The translations under genes were made by a program, and so were the position numbers. From Undaria pinnatifida (Eukaryota > Sar > Phaeophyceae > Laminariales > Alariaceae): a stretch of DNA of 64,000 bases. This document shows, piece by piece, positions 24,640-36,695 of this stretch (positions are counted from its first letter, which is position 1; the number at the start of each line of letters is the position of its first letter). The notes under the pieces are model-generated. The model searched no databases. It had not been told where the DNA came from and saw only the letters and a program-made list of their open reading frames with translations. Where the stretch lies: assembly GCA_012845835.1 (NCBI GenBank), contig JABAKD010000025.1:21229923-21293922 (forward strand). The letters run 5' to 3'.

Positions 24640-24795
24640 CTAACTTTATGCTTCCCCGTCCCATTTATTACATCTTCGCGCACTTGCTCCAGCCCCCTCA
24701 CTATTCGCAACTCAGGTCTGGGGTCACATATCAGGCACCCGCCCCCACTGCGGTGCATGCCTTCATTCTTATCGCGATAAGGGTGCACCGTTTAG
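24640..24795 (-). mobile_element. tRNA-derived SINE, 3' fragment
   Basis: The plus strand has GGTCTGGGGTCACATATCAGGCA, then GCCCCCACTGCGGTGCATGCCTTCATTCTTATCGCG. It aligns with the 3' part of the SINE body at 40350-40415 and more loosely with 12411-12480. The pol III head is missing. Confidence 0.5.
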
Positions 24796-24984
24796 CTATT
24801 TATTTTTTTCCTGCGTTGACGCGCACCAAACCTTCCACACGCCACCGTTATTCGTTTTCTGCGTGACGTTCCCGAGGGAGACGTTGAAGCCGCGCCATTA
24901 TACCTAGCCGTTATGAGGTTGACCATTAGACCGCCGCCGATGACGGTTTTATGTGAGATAATTTCCGAAGCCAACATACGACCG

Positions 24985-25212
24985 TGGATACGGTAGGAGG
25001 GTCATGGGCGTTGCCTCTGATTGCAGTGGGTCGGAGTCACTCTCGCGAGTGACTCCCCTATTCCTTTGCGGCCTTAAGCTTTCGTTTTTTTCTTTTTTTT
25101 TCCACATATGAACATGCCATGGAATGATCATCTACACCGCGATAAAAAAATCGCTCAACGTTTGTTTTTCGTTCTGGTACGGGGTCACTCGTGCGAGTGA
25201 CTCAAACAAAGT
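24985..25212 (+). repeat. dispersed repeat R3, copies 2 and 3
   Basis: GCAGTGGGTCGGAGTCACTCTCGCGAGTGACTCC at 25024-25057 aligns with the copy at 23.25 kb. A second palindromic core, GGGGTCACTCGTGCGAGTGACTC, stands at 25180-25202. Together they give two palindromes of the same family within 160 bp. Confidence 0.6.
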
Positions 25213-25483
25213 AGGGAAAAAGGGTGTACTATACCACAATACCGTAGCTATCGTCATACTTGATATACATACGCTAGCAGCATCCATATCGCGATGTCGA
25301 GATCGCGATATATATCGTGAAATAGGTGCCTGAGATGGAGACAATTCCCCCGCTGGCTAAACGTTAACAATTTCCCTGATCAAGGTGTAGAAATAGGATG
25401 GTTCAACGAAAGATCGAAAAAGGCAACACAAACCAGCATACGACTAACAGTAGTGGCACCGAAGTCATCAGCACCCAGCACCA

Positions 25484-26440
25484 GTGGCCAGACCACCTCA
25501 CCATCGGAGCCACCGGCTGCCAGCTGTGGACCACCCGGAGGCAATGGCAGATAGGATCGCCGACGTTGATGGAGAGGTGGCTATTATCGAGGCCGATATC
25601 GCAGCAGGGAAGGGGGGGCACGAGACTATGGAGACGGCTTCAGCTACGTTTAGCATTTCGAGTCAACTAAGACTAGGAGGAGAAGAAAAAGGACGAGGAT
25701 GAAGAACGGAAATATACCGGAACGGAGAGGGTAGGGAAAGGAGATTTTTGCAGACCATCCCACGGCTATGGCGGATGGGATCACCGACGTTGATGAGGGG
25801 TGGCTATAGCAAGGCCTATCTGGCAGCAGAGGGTAGGGGGGCCGATACAACGGCGAGGAAGGAGGAATGGTCATCATAGCGAGACCGATCTCGTAGCAGG
25901 GTATAGGCAGGGGCATGCGACAACGGCGGCGAAGGAAGAACAGCTATCATAGTGAGACCTAACTCGTAGTAGAGGATAGGGGCAATGAAACGATGGCGGC
26001 GATGGTAACGGCGGAAAAGAGGAACATATAGCGAGGCCGACCTTACAGCAGGTCGAACGGGGCACGAAGCGAGAGCGACGGCGCCAGCTCGAGCTATATT
26101 TCGTATTTATCGCAGCCGAAGACGAGAAGGAGGACGTCTGGGGACGGGGGGGGGGTAAATAAAGGGCAGGCCGAGGAGGAGGATAATAAGGAGTAGGGCG
26201 GGGGCGGTGGCAGTGGGGGGGGGGGGAGGAAGAAGAAGGCAGAGGCGGGAAAGAGGCAGATGATCGGAGGCGGGGGCGGGGGGGGCGAGAAGGGGGCGGG
26301 TGAGGATGAGGAGCAAGAGGACCATGATTTACGAGAGAGTGACAGCGTGACGAAGGTGGGAGGAAGTAGGGGCATGACGATTTGCATGCATGAGAAACAC
26401 CAGCGGTAGGGAGAGGGAGATAATGCTGCACGGGCAAAGG
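25484..26440 (+). repeat. purine-rich degenerate tandem repeat with G tracts
   Basis: A roughly 70-90-bp unit of the type TCATAGCGAGACCGATCTCGTAGCAGGG..GGCA..ACGGCGGCGAAGGA recurs from about 25575 to 26060. It then passes into a G/A-rich tract (26135-26330) with several runs of five or more G. Plus-strand codons 25545-25650 read MADRIADVDGEVAIIEADIAAG, so part may once have been coding. Long minus-strand Pro/Ser frames here merely reflect composition. Confidence 0.6.
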
Positions 26441-27560
26441 GGGGCTAGTATATGCGTATCTTTGTGTGTGATCTCATAAGTTGAAGCCGTGGGTCTATGC
26501 CAAAGGGGGCAGGCTGTGGCAGACATACGGGCAGTCATGGAGCTCCACATTGTTATCGTTCGTCGTTGTTGTTTGTTGTTGCTTTTGTTGTTCGTCCCTC
26601 ACATATATTTCGACTCGTTTCCATATTCTAGTGCGTAGACGTACTACGCGTTCGACAATCTGAAAGCAAAAGCAAACCGGAAGGGAAACGTAGTGGTGGT
26701 GTAATTCTTCTGCTACTGATGAACACGCCACCCGGCACAACTGCTGAGGTTTTAGTCCGTTGCCTTCATCGTTCATCCAACGTATTTGAGTACCACGGTA
26801 GGTTATATACCCACGTGCAATGCTTGATGGCGTGTGTTGGTTGTAGCTTGGAATTTCGTCCCACCCCCTGACTGACGAAATACCACCCCCCCCGCACCCC
26901 GACGCGACGTCTGCCTGGTTGGTTAAAACTCGACGTGCTCCGTCCCGGCATTGTAGGAATGTGAGGGTCTATCGTACAAATCCGACGTTTGCCTTTTTGA
27001 CAGGCCGGGTACATGGCTGCTACCACATTCTCATGGGTTAGCGGGTCGAACCAAACCGTCAGCTGTATCTATTTAGAGAACGCACTAGAACATGCCACCG
27101 CCGGCACTCATGTGTACACCATCCGTGTTCGTGCGGTGCCCTAACCCCTTCATTTCAACGCGCGGTTTCGAACGGACAAGGCACCCATGTGCAGTTCCTC
27201 ACGCTTCCTCTTTCGGTGCCCGTTCGCTCGCGTACTGCCTTTTCCTTTTGCCATTGCCCTCCCTCATTTTAGGTGGAAGGACTACAGCAGGTACATCTAC
27301 ACGCAGATGACGTCGTCGTCGCCGTCGTCGTGCCGTCGTCATGTCTTATTTCTATCCCTGCTGCGAGGTTGGCCAGTCTGTGGGAACCGCTCCTGAAACG
27401 TCGACGATCCTGTCTCCCATTGTCGCGGGTGCTCTGCAGCTGATAGCTGGTGCTTCTCATGGTGCGATGGTCTGCTCATTGGGTGCACAACATTCGCGCT
27501 ACTGCTGGTTTTCTGTTATGTTATGTTGTGGCGTCTACCACACGTTCTTGAGTTGAGCCC
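26441..27560. other. no convincing gene; GTC/GTT-rich microsatellites
   Basis: Contains a GTT/GTC-rich stretch at 26555-26600 and a (GTC)n-type stretch at 27305-27345. No protein frame is recognised. Confidence 0.35.
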
Positions 27561-27561
27561 C

Positions 27562-27807
27562 CTATTTTAATGCCATGGTGAGGTTTATTGCCAGCGGAGC
27601 TGAAGAAGCGGCATCGAGCACAAAACAGCTTATATTTTCAAGCGATACCCCGTCATCACCTACTATGTACCTTGTATGTACCAGGTATAAAGTGCTCGCG
27701 TCCAAAGTCCCGATGCTGGCACAACCGTTTGGTAATGGCGTCATGATACGACTTGTCTCCCGGTAATGACACTGAAACCAATACATTAGTGTGAGTTGTG
27801 CGTTCAC
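27562..27807 (-). CDS. unidentified coding-like frame
   Basis: This minus-strand frame includes TLYLVHTRYIVGDDGVSLEN and ends ASSAPLAINLTMALK then stop. It has no recognised domain and no clear partner exon. It is listed because it reads like protein and lies downstream, on the same strand, of the broken frame at 28.1-28.6 kb. Confidence 0.2.
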   Translation of the reverse strand: MNAQLTLMYWFQCHYRETSRIMTPLPNGCASIGTLDASTLYLVHTRYIVGDDGVSLENISCFVLDAASSAPLAINLTMALK

Positions 27808-28143
27808 AGAAGCGTACTCTTTTGAGGCGATACCGCCATAGGCAGCAACAGATCAGATACTGTTTAACCATCGTGGTGCTGGCGTGCGTGCCTGCGACAA
27901 ATTGGAATAGAGTTGCCGTGGGGTTTCGTCAAATTCCCGCGGTGGTCGAATTTCGAAGGATGGGCACGGCTACGCAGAGTAGGAACGTTTTTTTGTCCTT
28001 TACGCCTCAAGCCCCGGTCACGGAGCCTGAGCGAAACTTGATGTATTAACTAAGAGTTACAACATAGTGATCGGTTTCTCTACGTCACACTAGACACGTA
28101 ATTTCGACACATAAGCGAGAGAGACGACAATGTGCACTATTAT

Positions 28144-28595
28144 TCATAGCCAATATATTTCAGTTGTCGCTTGTCGAAGATACCTCTTAAGTTGCGGGGT
28201 AACATTAAAAAACGGCGCCCCAACACCAGAAGGTAGGAATGCCGCGCCGCCCTTCCACTGCTCGAAAGCGGTGGCGATGGCCGTACCGCCACTCTTGATG
28301 TGGCCAGACCGCCGTTAATAACGGCCATCTTGTCGACTAGCCCAACAAGGAGGGCACCTTGAAGCTCATCAAGCACGGCGCCTGCCCGAGCAATAGCTTC
28401 CGGCGCGATACGGGGATTGGTGAGGATATGCCGTATTAACAGTCGCAGACGCGACGTTGACGAAGGAATCGGCCTCGACGTCTGGAGTGTGGACAGCACG
28501 AAGTTGCCAAGGTAAGAAAAAAAGTCGAGGTGGTCAACGTGGCCAACTCTATCAATATTGTAATAATACACACCGAAGAACAACAGGTATGACAA
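28144..28595 (-). pseudogene. unidentified protein with a frameshift
   Basis: The minus-strand frame reads well through LLIRHILTNPRIAPEAIARA, LDELQGALLVGLVDKMAVINGG. At about 28300-28315 the better reading moves to another frame: GHIKSGGTAIATAFEQWKGG, then APFFNVTPQLKRYLRQATTEIYWL and stop at 28144. One missing base (or an unseen intron) explains this. A splice acceptor is possible at CTCCAG near 28476. No family is recognised. Total recognisable length is about 145 residues, with no signal peptide or membrane segment evident. It could be a dead gene copy, part of an element, or a sequencing error in a live gene. Confidence 0.4.
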
Positions 28596-28649
28596 AGCAG
28601 TGTGTGGGGAGTAAGTCCATTATTTGATTCCCGCATTCGAGGGAGACGT

Positions 28650-30559
28650 AGCTTGTCTTTGTGTCATTTATATAGTCTATATATACTGGGCGAAATAAAT
28701 TGCTACCAGGCAATAAATAGGTGTGGTACGGTATGATAGGTACCAGCGATACCGGTATGCCACATAAGGTGAATCTGTGCCGACAGGGCAAAACGTCCCC
28801 AATGATTGGGTACGTGGGGTTGTTCCCGTTGACTTGATGAACGCAGTCATTGGTACGGTAATTTTGTCCGCGCCTCGGGGGCTGTCAAAGGCCAAGTCGC
28901 CTCGTCATTGATGAAGGGAGTGTCCATAAAAATAAGTTATCACAACGATTGCAAAGGGCGTATAGGACCCGTTGCGCCAAAAACATTCGCCCTCCGGTGT
29001 GCTGTACATGCTACTACGCTGCCACGGGTATTGGTTTGTGAAATGTGATTGAATGTTTCGCCCTAAACCATGAAGATCGGACTCGTGGTCGTGAAACCAA
29101 CGTTTTTTAATCAATGCCGACTCGGTCGTGCAGCAGGCGAGTCTGGTTTCTCTCAAGGTTCACACAGCCGTGGGAAGCAGGAAAGGAGCGCGGAAATGCC
29201 TGTGAATAAGCGTGCCTGACTCGGAGGAAGGGCGAACGCTGCCCACAATCGGCTTTGAGTGTGACGCATCGACAGCGTTCGGCAACAGGGCGTTTTTGTT
29301 GGCGCCTTAAACAAACCACAGCAGTAATTTAGGAGCCGGCAAGCGCAAGGTCTGGAACAAGCGCCATAAAAACCCTTTCGTTTCCTCTATTGTAAATGCG
29401 GCTGGACTGTACACTGCAGGCTAAAATCTGACTCTATCTGCGAGCGATCTGTCCCCGATACGGGGTGCAGTTCAAAAGCGTTTAACTTTGTGCGAAAGAC
29501 AGCAGTGCCCCACGACAGGGGCCGCCGGGGGGCGCAAATCATCCTGCGATATTTCCGCTGTATAGCAGCTGAGCCTAGGGTGATACTGATACGTCGTCTG
29601 CATCTCAGAGGGGAGAGAGGTCGCCGCCTTTACAGTTTGGCGTAGACAACTGTAGATGTACGCTCGTAGGAGCTCTCCGTATTGACGACGTTGGTAGAGG
29701 GACGGTTGACAATCACCAGACTCTTTCAGGCGTGCACACAAGAGACAACCATCTTCTGGTCAACTCAATGGTCTCAAGAATAGATGCAGCTTTGACCTTT
29801 GCATGGTGCGCTTGGTCTATGATAACAGTGACAACACACCTTGGACCCATCGGTCATGCATCCGGCGTATACAATGGGTCTTGTGTCACTCCAAACGGCC
29901 CGTCCGATCTCGGTATTATGGATTATTTCATTGATTTGGGTGATCTACCAGCTTTTGTTGAGGCGCCAGGCACGCCGGTACTGCGCAGACAGGGAGTTCT
30001 ATAGACTATTCAAGTAAGAATGTCTGTTTAGTATTTCGTAACTCCCGACGAACAGCAGCCACACAAAATTCTTCCTCCTTTGAATTTCCTCCACGGTCAC
30101 AAGTTCAATGCATGCATGCATGCCAAGCCTGCTGTTTAGTACTAGCATTATCCACGGCGCTGACGTATTCCGAGCGCCTGCAGGCTTTCCGTTAGAGGGA
30201 TTGGCTGAAGAAAGTTGTCCGGTCAAGACTGAACGCGAGCTTGTAACCTGATGTATACACCATAGGGCATCCTCTCTAGCAACGAAGCCCTGGACAGTAG
30301 AGGTTATCGGGAGACTCGAGCGAATGCAGTTCTGCTGGATACGACTCTACCTTGATCGCTATGGAAGCATGGGAAAAGACCAAGGCCCACCAGGGCAAAG
30401 GCTGGGGACCAGGTCAGACACGTACTTTTATAGCGGCACATTAATACGGGAACAGCAAGTCAGTAAGTTTCCAGTCCCGAATTTCGATGGCGCTATTTTA
30501 TACACATCACTATTAATTAATACTATCCAGTTCAATTCGTAAGATGTATTACCCTCAGT
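28650..30559. other. no convincing gene
   Basis: A 90-codon plus-strand frame (29732-30004) reads moderately like protein (LGIMDYFIDLGDLPAFVEAP) but has no domain or splice support. Other frames are at chance level. Confidence 0.3.
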
Positions 30560-30820
30560 GTGACACTCTGGACAAGCTGTGGTCACATGTTTCTACCCTT
30601 CACGCCCCCGGCATATGCCTTAATTTCTATCGCGTAGAGAGTTCAGCGTTCATTTCCACTTTTTCGTTTTTGTGCTCGTCGATTTTCATCGATTTTTTTG
30701 CTATCTCACGCTCTCGCGCTATCCGTTCACCATTTTTTTACTCAGGAAAAAGTCCGTACGAGCATGAGCATGCACTCGGAAGGATTCCATTAGACGCAAT
30801 ATCCTCTGAACCTGTTTAGT
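30560..30820 (-). mobile_element. tRNA-derived SINE, copy 2
   Basis: The 3' end is GTGACCACAGCTTGTCCAGA (plus strand 30568-30590). The body shares TCGATTTTCATCGA, CTCACGCTCTCGCG and AGGAAAAAGTCC..ACGAG..CATGCACTCGG with copy 1. The tRNA-like head (about 30780-30820) is eroded, with only TGGAATCC left of the B box. Confidence 0.6.
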
Positions 30821-31211
30821 ACTGAACTCACGTTTTGGGGCAGAGAATACTTGGAACCAGTGCAACACTTCGAATTGCCACTTTTGCAACAGTAATTTGG
30901 TCGAGTATCAGCTTATCAGCGCCAGCGACGGGACGACCGACAGTCCTATACCGGTCGGCTCCGAAAGCCCCCCAAGAAGCTATCTGCCTAAGGAGCACAC
31001 GCGTAGGGATGTCGACACGGCGGACCACGCATCAGGGGCTGTAGTGAGGTGTGGTGTAGGCCATCTATTGGTCCCTATGCCGACGCACATATTTCAATAC
31101 GGCCTCCCCGCCAATAGCAAGCGTTGGGAATGGATGCACCCGAGGGAAACGTACAGTCAGGTACCAGGTATGTCATACGGCTTATCACCTAGGGCAGTAT
31201 TGTTAAATTAA

Positions 31212-31770
31212 AGGTGGGGGACACAGAGTGCCCCCTGCAGGTCTGCCAATTGAGCAGGTCCTCGCAGAGTACTCACTTTCGTTGCTTCGTAGAGATGTAG
31301 CTTTATTCGTTTCCACCAGAGCCCGGGATAGCTTCTGAGATCGGAGGCACAATTCCTAACTTTCCCGAATATAAACCGCCAACCTTATCATACGAAACCC
31401 ATCTAAATGATCTCAAATTCGGATAATTACAGGCCTTTCGAGGCAGTATCTTAACACTAGCCCACCCTGATGAGTCGCATATGCAGAAATATGGGAGATT
31501 CGGGGAAACTCCGGTTCTACGAACTAGACCATGAGTCGAAGATGCGGCTTCTCAAAACCCACTCCAACACCTCTAACCGTCTGGCTATGGAGCCAGGAAC
31601 ACGCGAAGAAAAGCAGTAGAAAGAAACGAAGACGCTACAACAAGGCAATAGTCACCCATCTAAAACCTGCCGCATGCCGCCGGTGTGGCGGGGGGGGGGC
31701 AGAAAGGCTCTAGAATCTGCCGCATGCCGCCGGAGTGGCGGGGGGGGCAGGAAATGCTCTACGGCAAACC
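31212..31770 (+). repeat. dispersed repeat R4, long copy
   Basis: It aligns with 41275-41830 over more than 500 bp (GACACAGAGTG, CTGCAGGTCTGCC, ATTGAGCAGGTCCTCG, then the CACCCTGATGAG core). It carries the frame MSRICRNMGDSGKLRFYELD, continuing HESKMRLLK. An internal 50-bp tandem duplication (TGCCGCATGCCGCCGG.GTGGCGGGG) is present at 31671-31765. Confidence 0.75.
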
Positions 31771-31922
31771 AACCACAGAAAAAGGTACTAATCACGCCCA
31801 TGGTTCGTGGGAAGGACCCATTACTGCACCATGTACTTTGCACGAGTCGTTTGAACGGCCACCATGATCACTTGCTTCGCAATCAGCAACACTGGAAAAT
31901 ACGCCAATGAATGGTCATATCT

Positions 31923-31944
31923 GATATATATATATATATATATA
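31923..31944. repeat. TA microsatellite
   Basis: An uninterrupted AT/TA run of about 22 bases. Confidence 0.85.
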
Positions 31945-32687
31945 TGCCTATTAACTTGCGAGGAATGTGGATTATTCGGCAACAGCAAGAAAATTCCCGC
32001 CTCAAAGGATCCCCTTTAGAATCGCACGAACGTGTTTGTGACCTTCACCATGCGTTGCGCAGGTGCAAGCGATGTGGCCGCCGCCACATATTTGTCGGGG
32101 TCGCTGATCGCGAGGTGAAGGAGGAGGTGGGCTTGATGGACGTGGGTGGCGTGGTCGGCACGGTGAAGGATTGCGACTCGTTGGACGCATTGGTGGAAGC
32201 TTCGAGAGATCGGTGATGCGCGGAAAAAACGAGTAAGATGATAAAACCGGAGAGGCGGTTGTGGCCGCATAGGCGCCAGCGGTTCGTGAGTGTAGTCGTG
32301 ACGGAAGACGCGAGCATGGTGGGACTGGGAAAGGGGCGCTGTTCAACGATGCTGGTGGGCGCTCGAGCACTTCACCGCACATGATCTTGAGGAAAGGAGC
32401 CGGCAATTCATCTCACAGAGCTACGGCCAAGGTGCCATCGATGCAATCAGATCGGCCACCGGAAGTCAGAGTGTGGGGCCAGAGTAGTACTGAGCACCGA
32501 CCCCAACCCTCAGACATCTACTGCAAGGTTGGCCGTTTTATTCGGCAATGACTCCGCCTTTCCCGTATCCTTAGTTGGCGCCGCCGAGCTCCACCGATCC
32601 GTCGCCGGGGAAGCACGGCGTCATCCCCGACCTAAATCTGCGGACGGCCATGGTGATCAATACCAAGCTGACTTCCAAAAACCGCGT
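31945..32687. other. ambiguous, coding-like composition
   Basis: A plus-strand frame (31911-32216) ends FVGVADREVKEEVGLMDVGG...DSLDALVEASRDR. The minus strand is open in three frames over 32000-32400, as happens in GC-rich DNA. I cannot choose a strand. Confidence 0.2.
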
Positions 32688-33956
32688 TTAGCGTCCACAG
32701 GCAAGATGGCGTTGAGCGGGCACGTAGGTGAGTTTGATCCGACAGCGACGATGAGAAGCACCTAATAGCCGTGATAATGGGTTCTGCTCTTGGTATGAAA
32801 ACCCACCATCTGGATGCCATTTAATCGCGGCCTGGGAAATACACTGCACGATGGAACATATGTCCCCAATGCTTGTTCAGACGATAAGTAGTAGGGCTGC
32901 TGACCCGTCGTGCATGTTGACGACGTTTCTCCGAACCTCGAACCTCAGGAATAGCGCGATTGCGCTTGGGAACTTGAGCATGGTCCCTGTGTTCCCCTTT
33001 AGGCATGCTGGTACTGTTCAGCAGGCTCCAGCGCAAGGTAGTTGTGCCTGTGAACTTGGCAAAAGTGCAATTCGTATCGAACGTGGGTCCGGGAACTGAT
33101 ATAGCTGAATGTCGTTTAGGCTAGCGAACACATAGCGTTGAAGGCTGGAGATGTTCACCTTATGGGTAAGTAATATATATTCCCTCTCAAAGTTCCGGCT
33201 TGGCTTAACTGCTATACGGTTATGACCGAGGCAGAGCAGCACCATACCGTGCAGCAACGACCTCGATTGCATCGATTACATCAGAGACGCTCTAGCCCCG
33301 TTGTGAACCCGATCAGTTATCGTCAATCAACTTCTACTCCATCCTCGTTTGCTACGATAACCTCCACCTCGGACGTGTGCATGCGCAACTGTAAACCAGT
33401 ATATGTTAGGTATGCGACTTAGAGGAGGACGTTTTCTTCTATGTGCGGGGAATTCTACGTGGAAGAAGAAGCGTACGCCTGTTTCTACGACCACAGTTCC
33501 CTTGGTTCGGAATGCCTTCTTCTCAACGGGTGTTAATGGCGATACGGGGTCGAGGCACATCACTCCATCGATGGTGCAATGCACGCGGTTCTCGTCGACG
33601 TCGGAGTTTTGCCCTTTGGTCGGAAACATGTACTCTTCGGGGAGGCGGCCGACACTCCAAACCTGAACACAGCGTTGTGAGGCGGGGTCTGGCGATCGTC
33701 CGGGATCTAGGAGGTTCCTTAAGCTGCGAGCCTCTGAAGCGCCTTGCCTGTTCCCACCTACACCTGCCACCGAAGGCAACCTAACGTAAACGAGCGCGAA
33801 CCCTGACCGCAAGTCATCGGATGATCTATTGTCTGCGAAAGTACCGGCGCTTTTCATGCTGTATTCGGAAAGTTGAGCTATCCCCACATCGATCGGGAAA
33901 ACAAAGTTGCCTCCAACACGTACGTCTACATCCACCTCGACGAGTACAAGGTTCTT
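32688..33956 (-). pseudogene. 423-codon minus-strand frame broken by four stops
   Basis: Not recognised. One reading frame stays protein-like over 1269 nt, from just after a TAG at 33957-33959 down to a TAA at 32688. Only four internal stops occur, with codon first bases at 33329 (TGA), 33278 (TAA), 33020 (TGA) and 32879 (TGA). Random sequence would carry about 20. Readable segments in order: NLVLVEVDVDVRVGGNFVFP, RCVQVWSVGRLPEEYMFPTK, GTVVVETGVRFFFHVEFP, NFEREYILLTHKVNISSLQR, IGDICSIVQCISQAAIKWHP. Three of the four stops are TGA, as G-to-A decay of TGG would give. An acceptor (ATGGTAG) sits exactly at the 5' limit, so an upstream exon may exist. There is no domain call. Confidence 0.5.
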
Positions 33957-33984
33957 CTACCATCCATCGGTACCTTTCCGCGGC

Positions 33985-34218
33985 ATGGCGGTGGACGAGC
34001 TGCGGGCGCTTTTCGTGGTACTACGGTCGGCCGGGGGAGGAGAGATAGACGCCGTCGTATTGCCACCGTCGCCGCCGTTACCGGCACCACTGCCTACACA
34101 GCCACCGCTACCAGAACAACCGCCATCGCCGCCATCCAATTTTCTCGACAACTTGTTGCAGTTGTCTATACGGCCCGGGAACACCGACGAAGGGCAAGCA
34201 GGGCGAAAACAGGCATAG
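33985..34218 (+). CDS. proline-rich open frame (uncertain)
   Basis: From ATG 33985 the frame reads MAVDELRALFVVLRSAGGGE, a Pro-rich linker, then SNFLDNLLQLSIRPGN and a TAG at 34216-34218. It is 77 codons. It starts just upstream of the 5' limit of the minus-strand pseudogene. No domain is recognised. The opposite strand is also open (Gly/Ser-rich), so this may be composition only. Confidence 0.25.
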   Translation: MAVDELRALFVVLRSAGGGEIDAVVLPPSPPLPAPLPTQPPLPEQPPSPPSNFLDNLLQLSIRPGNTDEGQAGRKQA

Positions 34219-35257
34219 CCTTCGCAGGGGTAAGATTTTGATGGTGGAGGAGTAGAGCACAATTGCGATGCCCTTCTTCAAGCAACACCCACCGCATAAG
34301 CGTGGGTGAACCCTCAGGGCTGATCTTATATGCCGACACCATGACAAGAGCGAGCAGTTCCACATAGGGCACGAGGATAGGACCCGGAAGTTTGGATGTT
34401 TATACGATGCGGGTGTATTCGGTGGGGCGAGGTAACCATGTGGCGAGAAAATTGCCTCTACTATTTGGGCATACCCCTAAAAACCTGACGAGGGGGGTGG
34501 ACAGGCAAGGGGAAGGCAGCTCGCATGTACGACAGGCTTTAACCCCTTTATAACTGCACCCATAATGGGACAAACAATTTGGAATTAATGTGGGGTTATT
34601 TTTTCAATACTAGGGTTAAGAAGTACGGAATAAATATGTAGACGCTTTTCCCCAACGAGTGCCGCATCTTGCGTTCGATTATTGGCTTAGCTCGCGTGAG
34701 AGTTGAATTTGGTTTACATCACTTGGATGCCGGGCAAGCGCTGTTATTTCTGAGCTCGAAGGTGATATTCTTCTGTGTGTGACTGTCACAGTGCTGGGGC
34801 GGTGGTACGTGGAAAAGCAGTGGACTTGAACTACACACTTTTCGTCGCTTTTGGCTTAAGGTCAACAGCCAAGGAAGTGTTGGTGCTGGCCATTGGTAGT
34901 GCGCCTTAATACCCTACGATTTCGGCAGTGTCGTCTAGCGGTTGCCTGCGTTTTACCGTTAATTGAGAACAAAGCGATTCCATTATTATAGAACTCCACG
35001 TAGTAGTCAGTATTTCAACTGTTAAGGGTAGCTTGATACGATCTTTTTCGTGAATACCTGGACGGATGCGATCCCAAGAACGAGTTTCTCGTACTTCGGT
35101 GAGTAATGGGTTGTCGTTTTTATAGAGACAGGGACAGCGGTGTGCGTTGATAGTTGGACTAAAGTCCATCACCCACAAGATGGTTGATATACATACTATT
35201 TGTTTGGTAATAATCACTTTCACGCCCCAGCTCAACTCTCGTGAAAGGTTGTACTCT
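34219..35257. other. no recognisable feature
   Basis: Nothing recognised on either strand. Confidence 0.35.
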
Positions 35258-35545
35258 CAGCGACTTTCTGGACAAGCCGTGATCACAGGTGTCTTCCGTT
35301 CTCCCCCCCCAGTACATGCCGTCGTTTTTACCGCCCATGGGGTTTTCACCCCGCTTTTCTGCGTTGTATGCTCGTCGAACGTTTTCGACAACTCGCTCTC
35401 GCGCTTTCCGCTCGTCAGAATGTTATGCAAACAAAGGTCGCTGTGAGGACGAGCATATTCCCACGGGATGATTCGAACCCGGATTATTATTGACTTTATT
35501 GGGGACGAGGTTAACCTACTGTTCCACAGAGAGCGTCTGATGGGA
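35258..35545 (-). mobile_element. tRNA-derived SINE, copy 3 (best pol III head)
   Basis: On the minus strand the A box is TGGAACAGTAGG (35515-35526) and the B box is GGTTCGAATCA (35469-35479). Their spacing of about 35 bp is normal for an internal pol III promoter. The body contains CTCTCGCGCTTTCCGCTCGTC (plus strand), and the copy ends GTGATCACGGCTTGTCCAGA (35264-35285). It does not fold as a full tRNA, so it is called a SINE. Confidence 0.7.
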
Positions 35546-36695
35546 CTGGCCTTGCTTCTGGTGGAAGCTTGAAATGTTAGACGGGAATGAGCGTGAACGC
35601 GACTGGCTGTTCCGTAAAGTATTTGCTTGTCCGGGGTGGTCTGCGCAGTAAACCATGCCCAATTGTTATGGCGAGGCGATGGCGTTCGCCAGGAATTTGA
35701 ATACATCGAAGTGCCACGTGAATGTACACTAAGGAGCAGCATTCAAGGTATAGCGTATTTGAAGCAAGTAATTGGGCTTGGCATATTTTGTCAGCGGAGT
35801 AGCAACATGCGGCTGGAGGTAAAACGACCGATATAGTGCCAGTTTCAAGTGGGTACATACATTGCGCGAGAAGGACTTTTCGTAGGTTGGTGCTCGCGGG
35901 CGAAAGACGCGCGTTGCGCTCTCCACGACGGAGGGCAGGTTTGTCGATACGGCCGAGAGTGTGATGCAGGCCATGCATATCGGCCAATGGATAGGCATTT
36001 TTTTTTTGCTGGCATCGGTATGCCGTGCATGAAGGTGTTCTGAGGTTGTCCAGGGCGTGTCGCACATAGACTATGTGTATATACATATGATTGCTCAAAA
36101 ACGCTGGCAATCTCTAACTCTAAACAAAGCACATCGCCTTGCGGTATCACCCTCCGAGAGAGATTATTGGCAATTGGCAACGACTGGAAACACCAGGGTG
36201 CGGACGTCTTGACAAAACCGCTGGGTAGGAGTGCCTATGAGGTCCACGTATTTTCCTGGCGGCAATCAGTATGGGGTTGCGCTCGAGATGGACATGCGTT
36301 GGTTTGAGTATCTGTTTTGAGTTTTTATATTTCCTGGAGTAATAGGTTTGGGCTGTTGCCCATAGCGTCTTGTAGCGGTGTCTTTGTTTGATGCCACGCG
36401 TCTAGGTGGGGGACAGTCGGGTGTGCTTGAAGCGGAGCACCGGGACATCGGCAACTTATGTGTTCATGTAGGACGGGTTGACTTACGCTGGAACGACACC
36501 GTAACACGAACCACATTTTTCATTTTTATTGTTATTTCTGCAACGGGGATGGGCTTCATGCAGCCATGGGCTAAGGCATCCAATACACGTCGGCTACCAA
36601 TGAGATTATCGAACAAAGGAGCATTTGTTTTTCGAAGACTAAATCGGAAATTACCAAACATTGCTCCTTGCCGGAAACGTGCAACCGCTAGCAAC
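35546..36695. other. no convincing gene
   Basis: Minus-strand frames of up to 177 codons (35577-36110) overlap one another in different frames and show no domain. Confidence 0.3.

Noticed and set aside
25874-26437. 187-codon minus-strand Pro/Ser frame
   Set aside because: It lies in a purine-rich repeat where all minus-strand frames are open and low in complexity.
35469-35526. tRNA gene on the minus strand
   Set aside because: A and B boxes are present, but no complete cloverleaf or acceptor stem forms, and the sequence continues into a shared SINE body.
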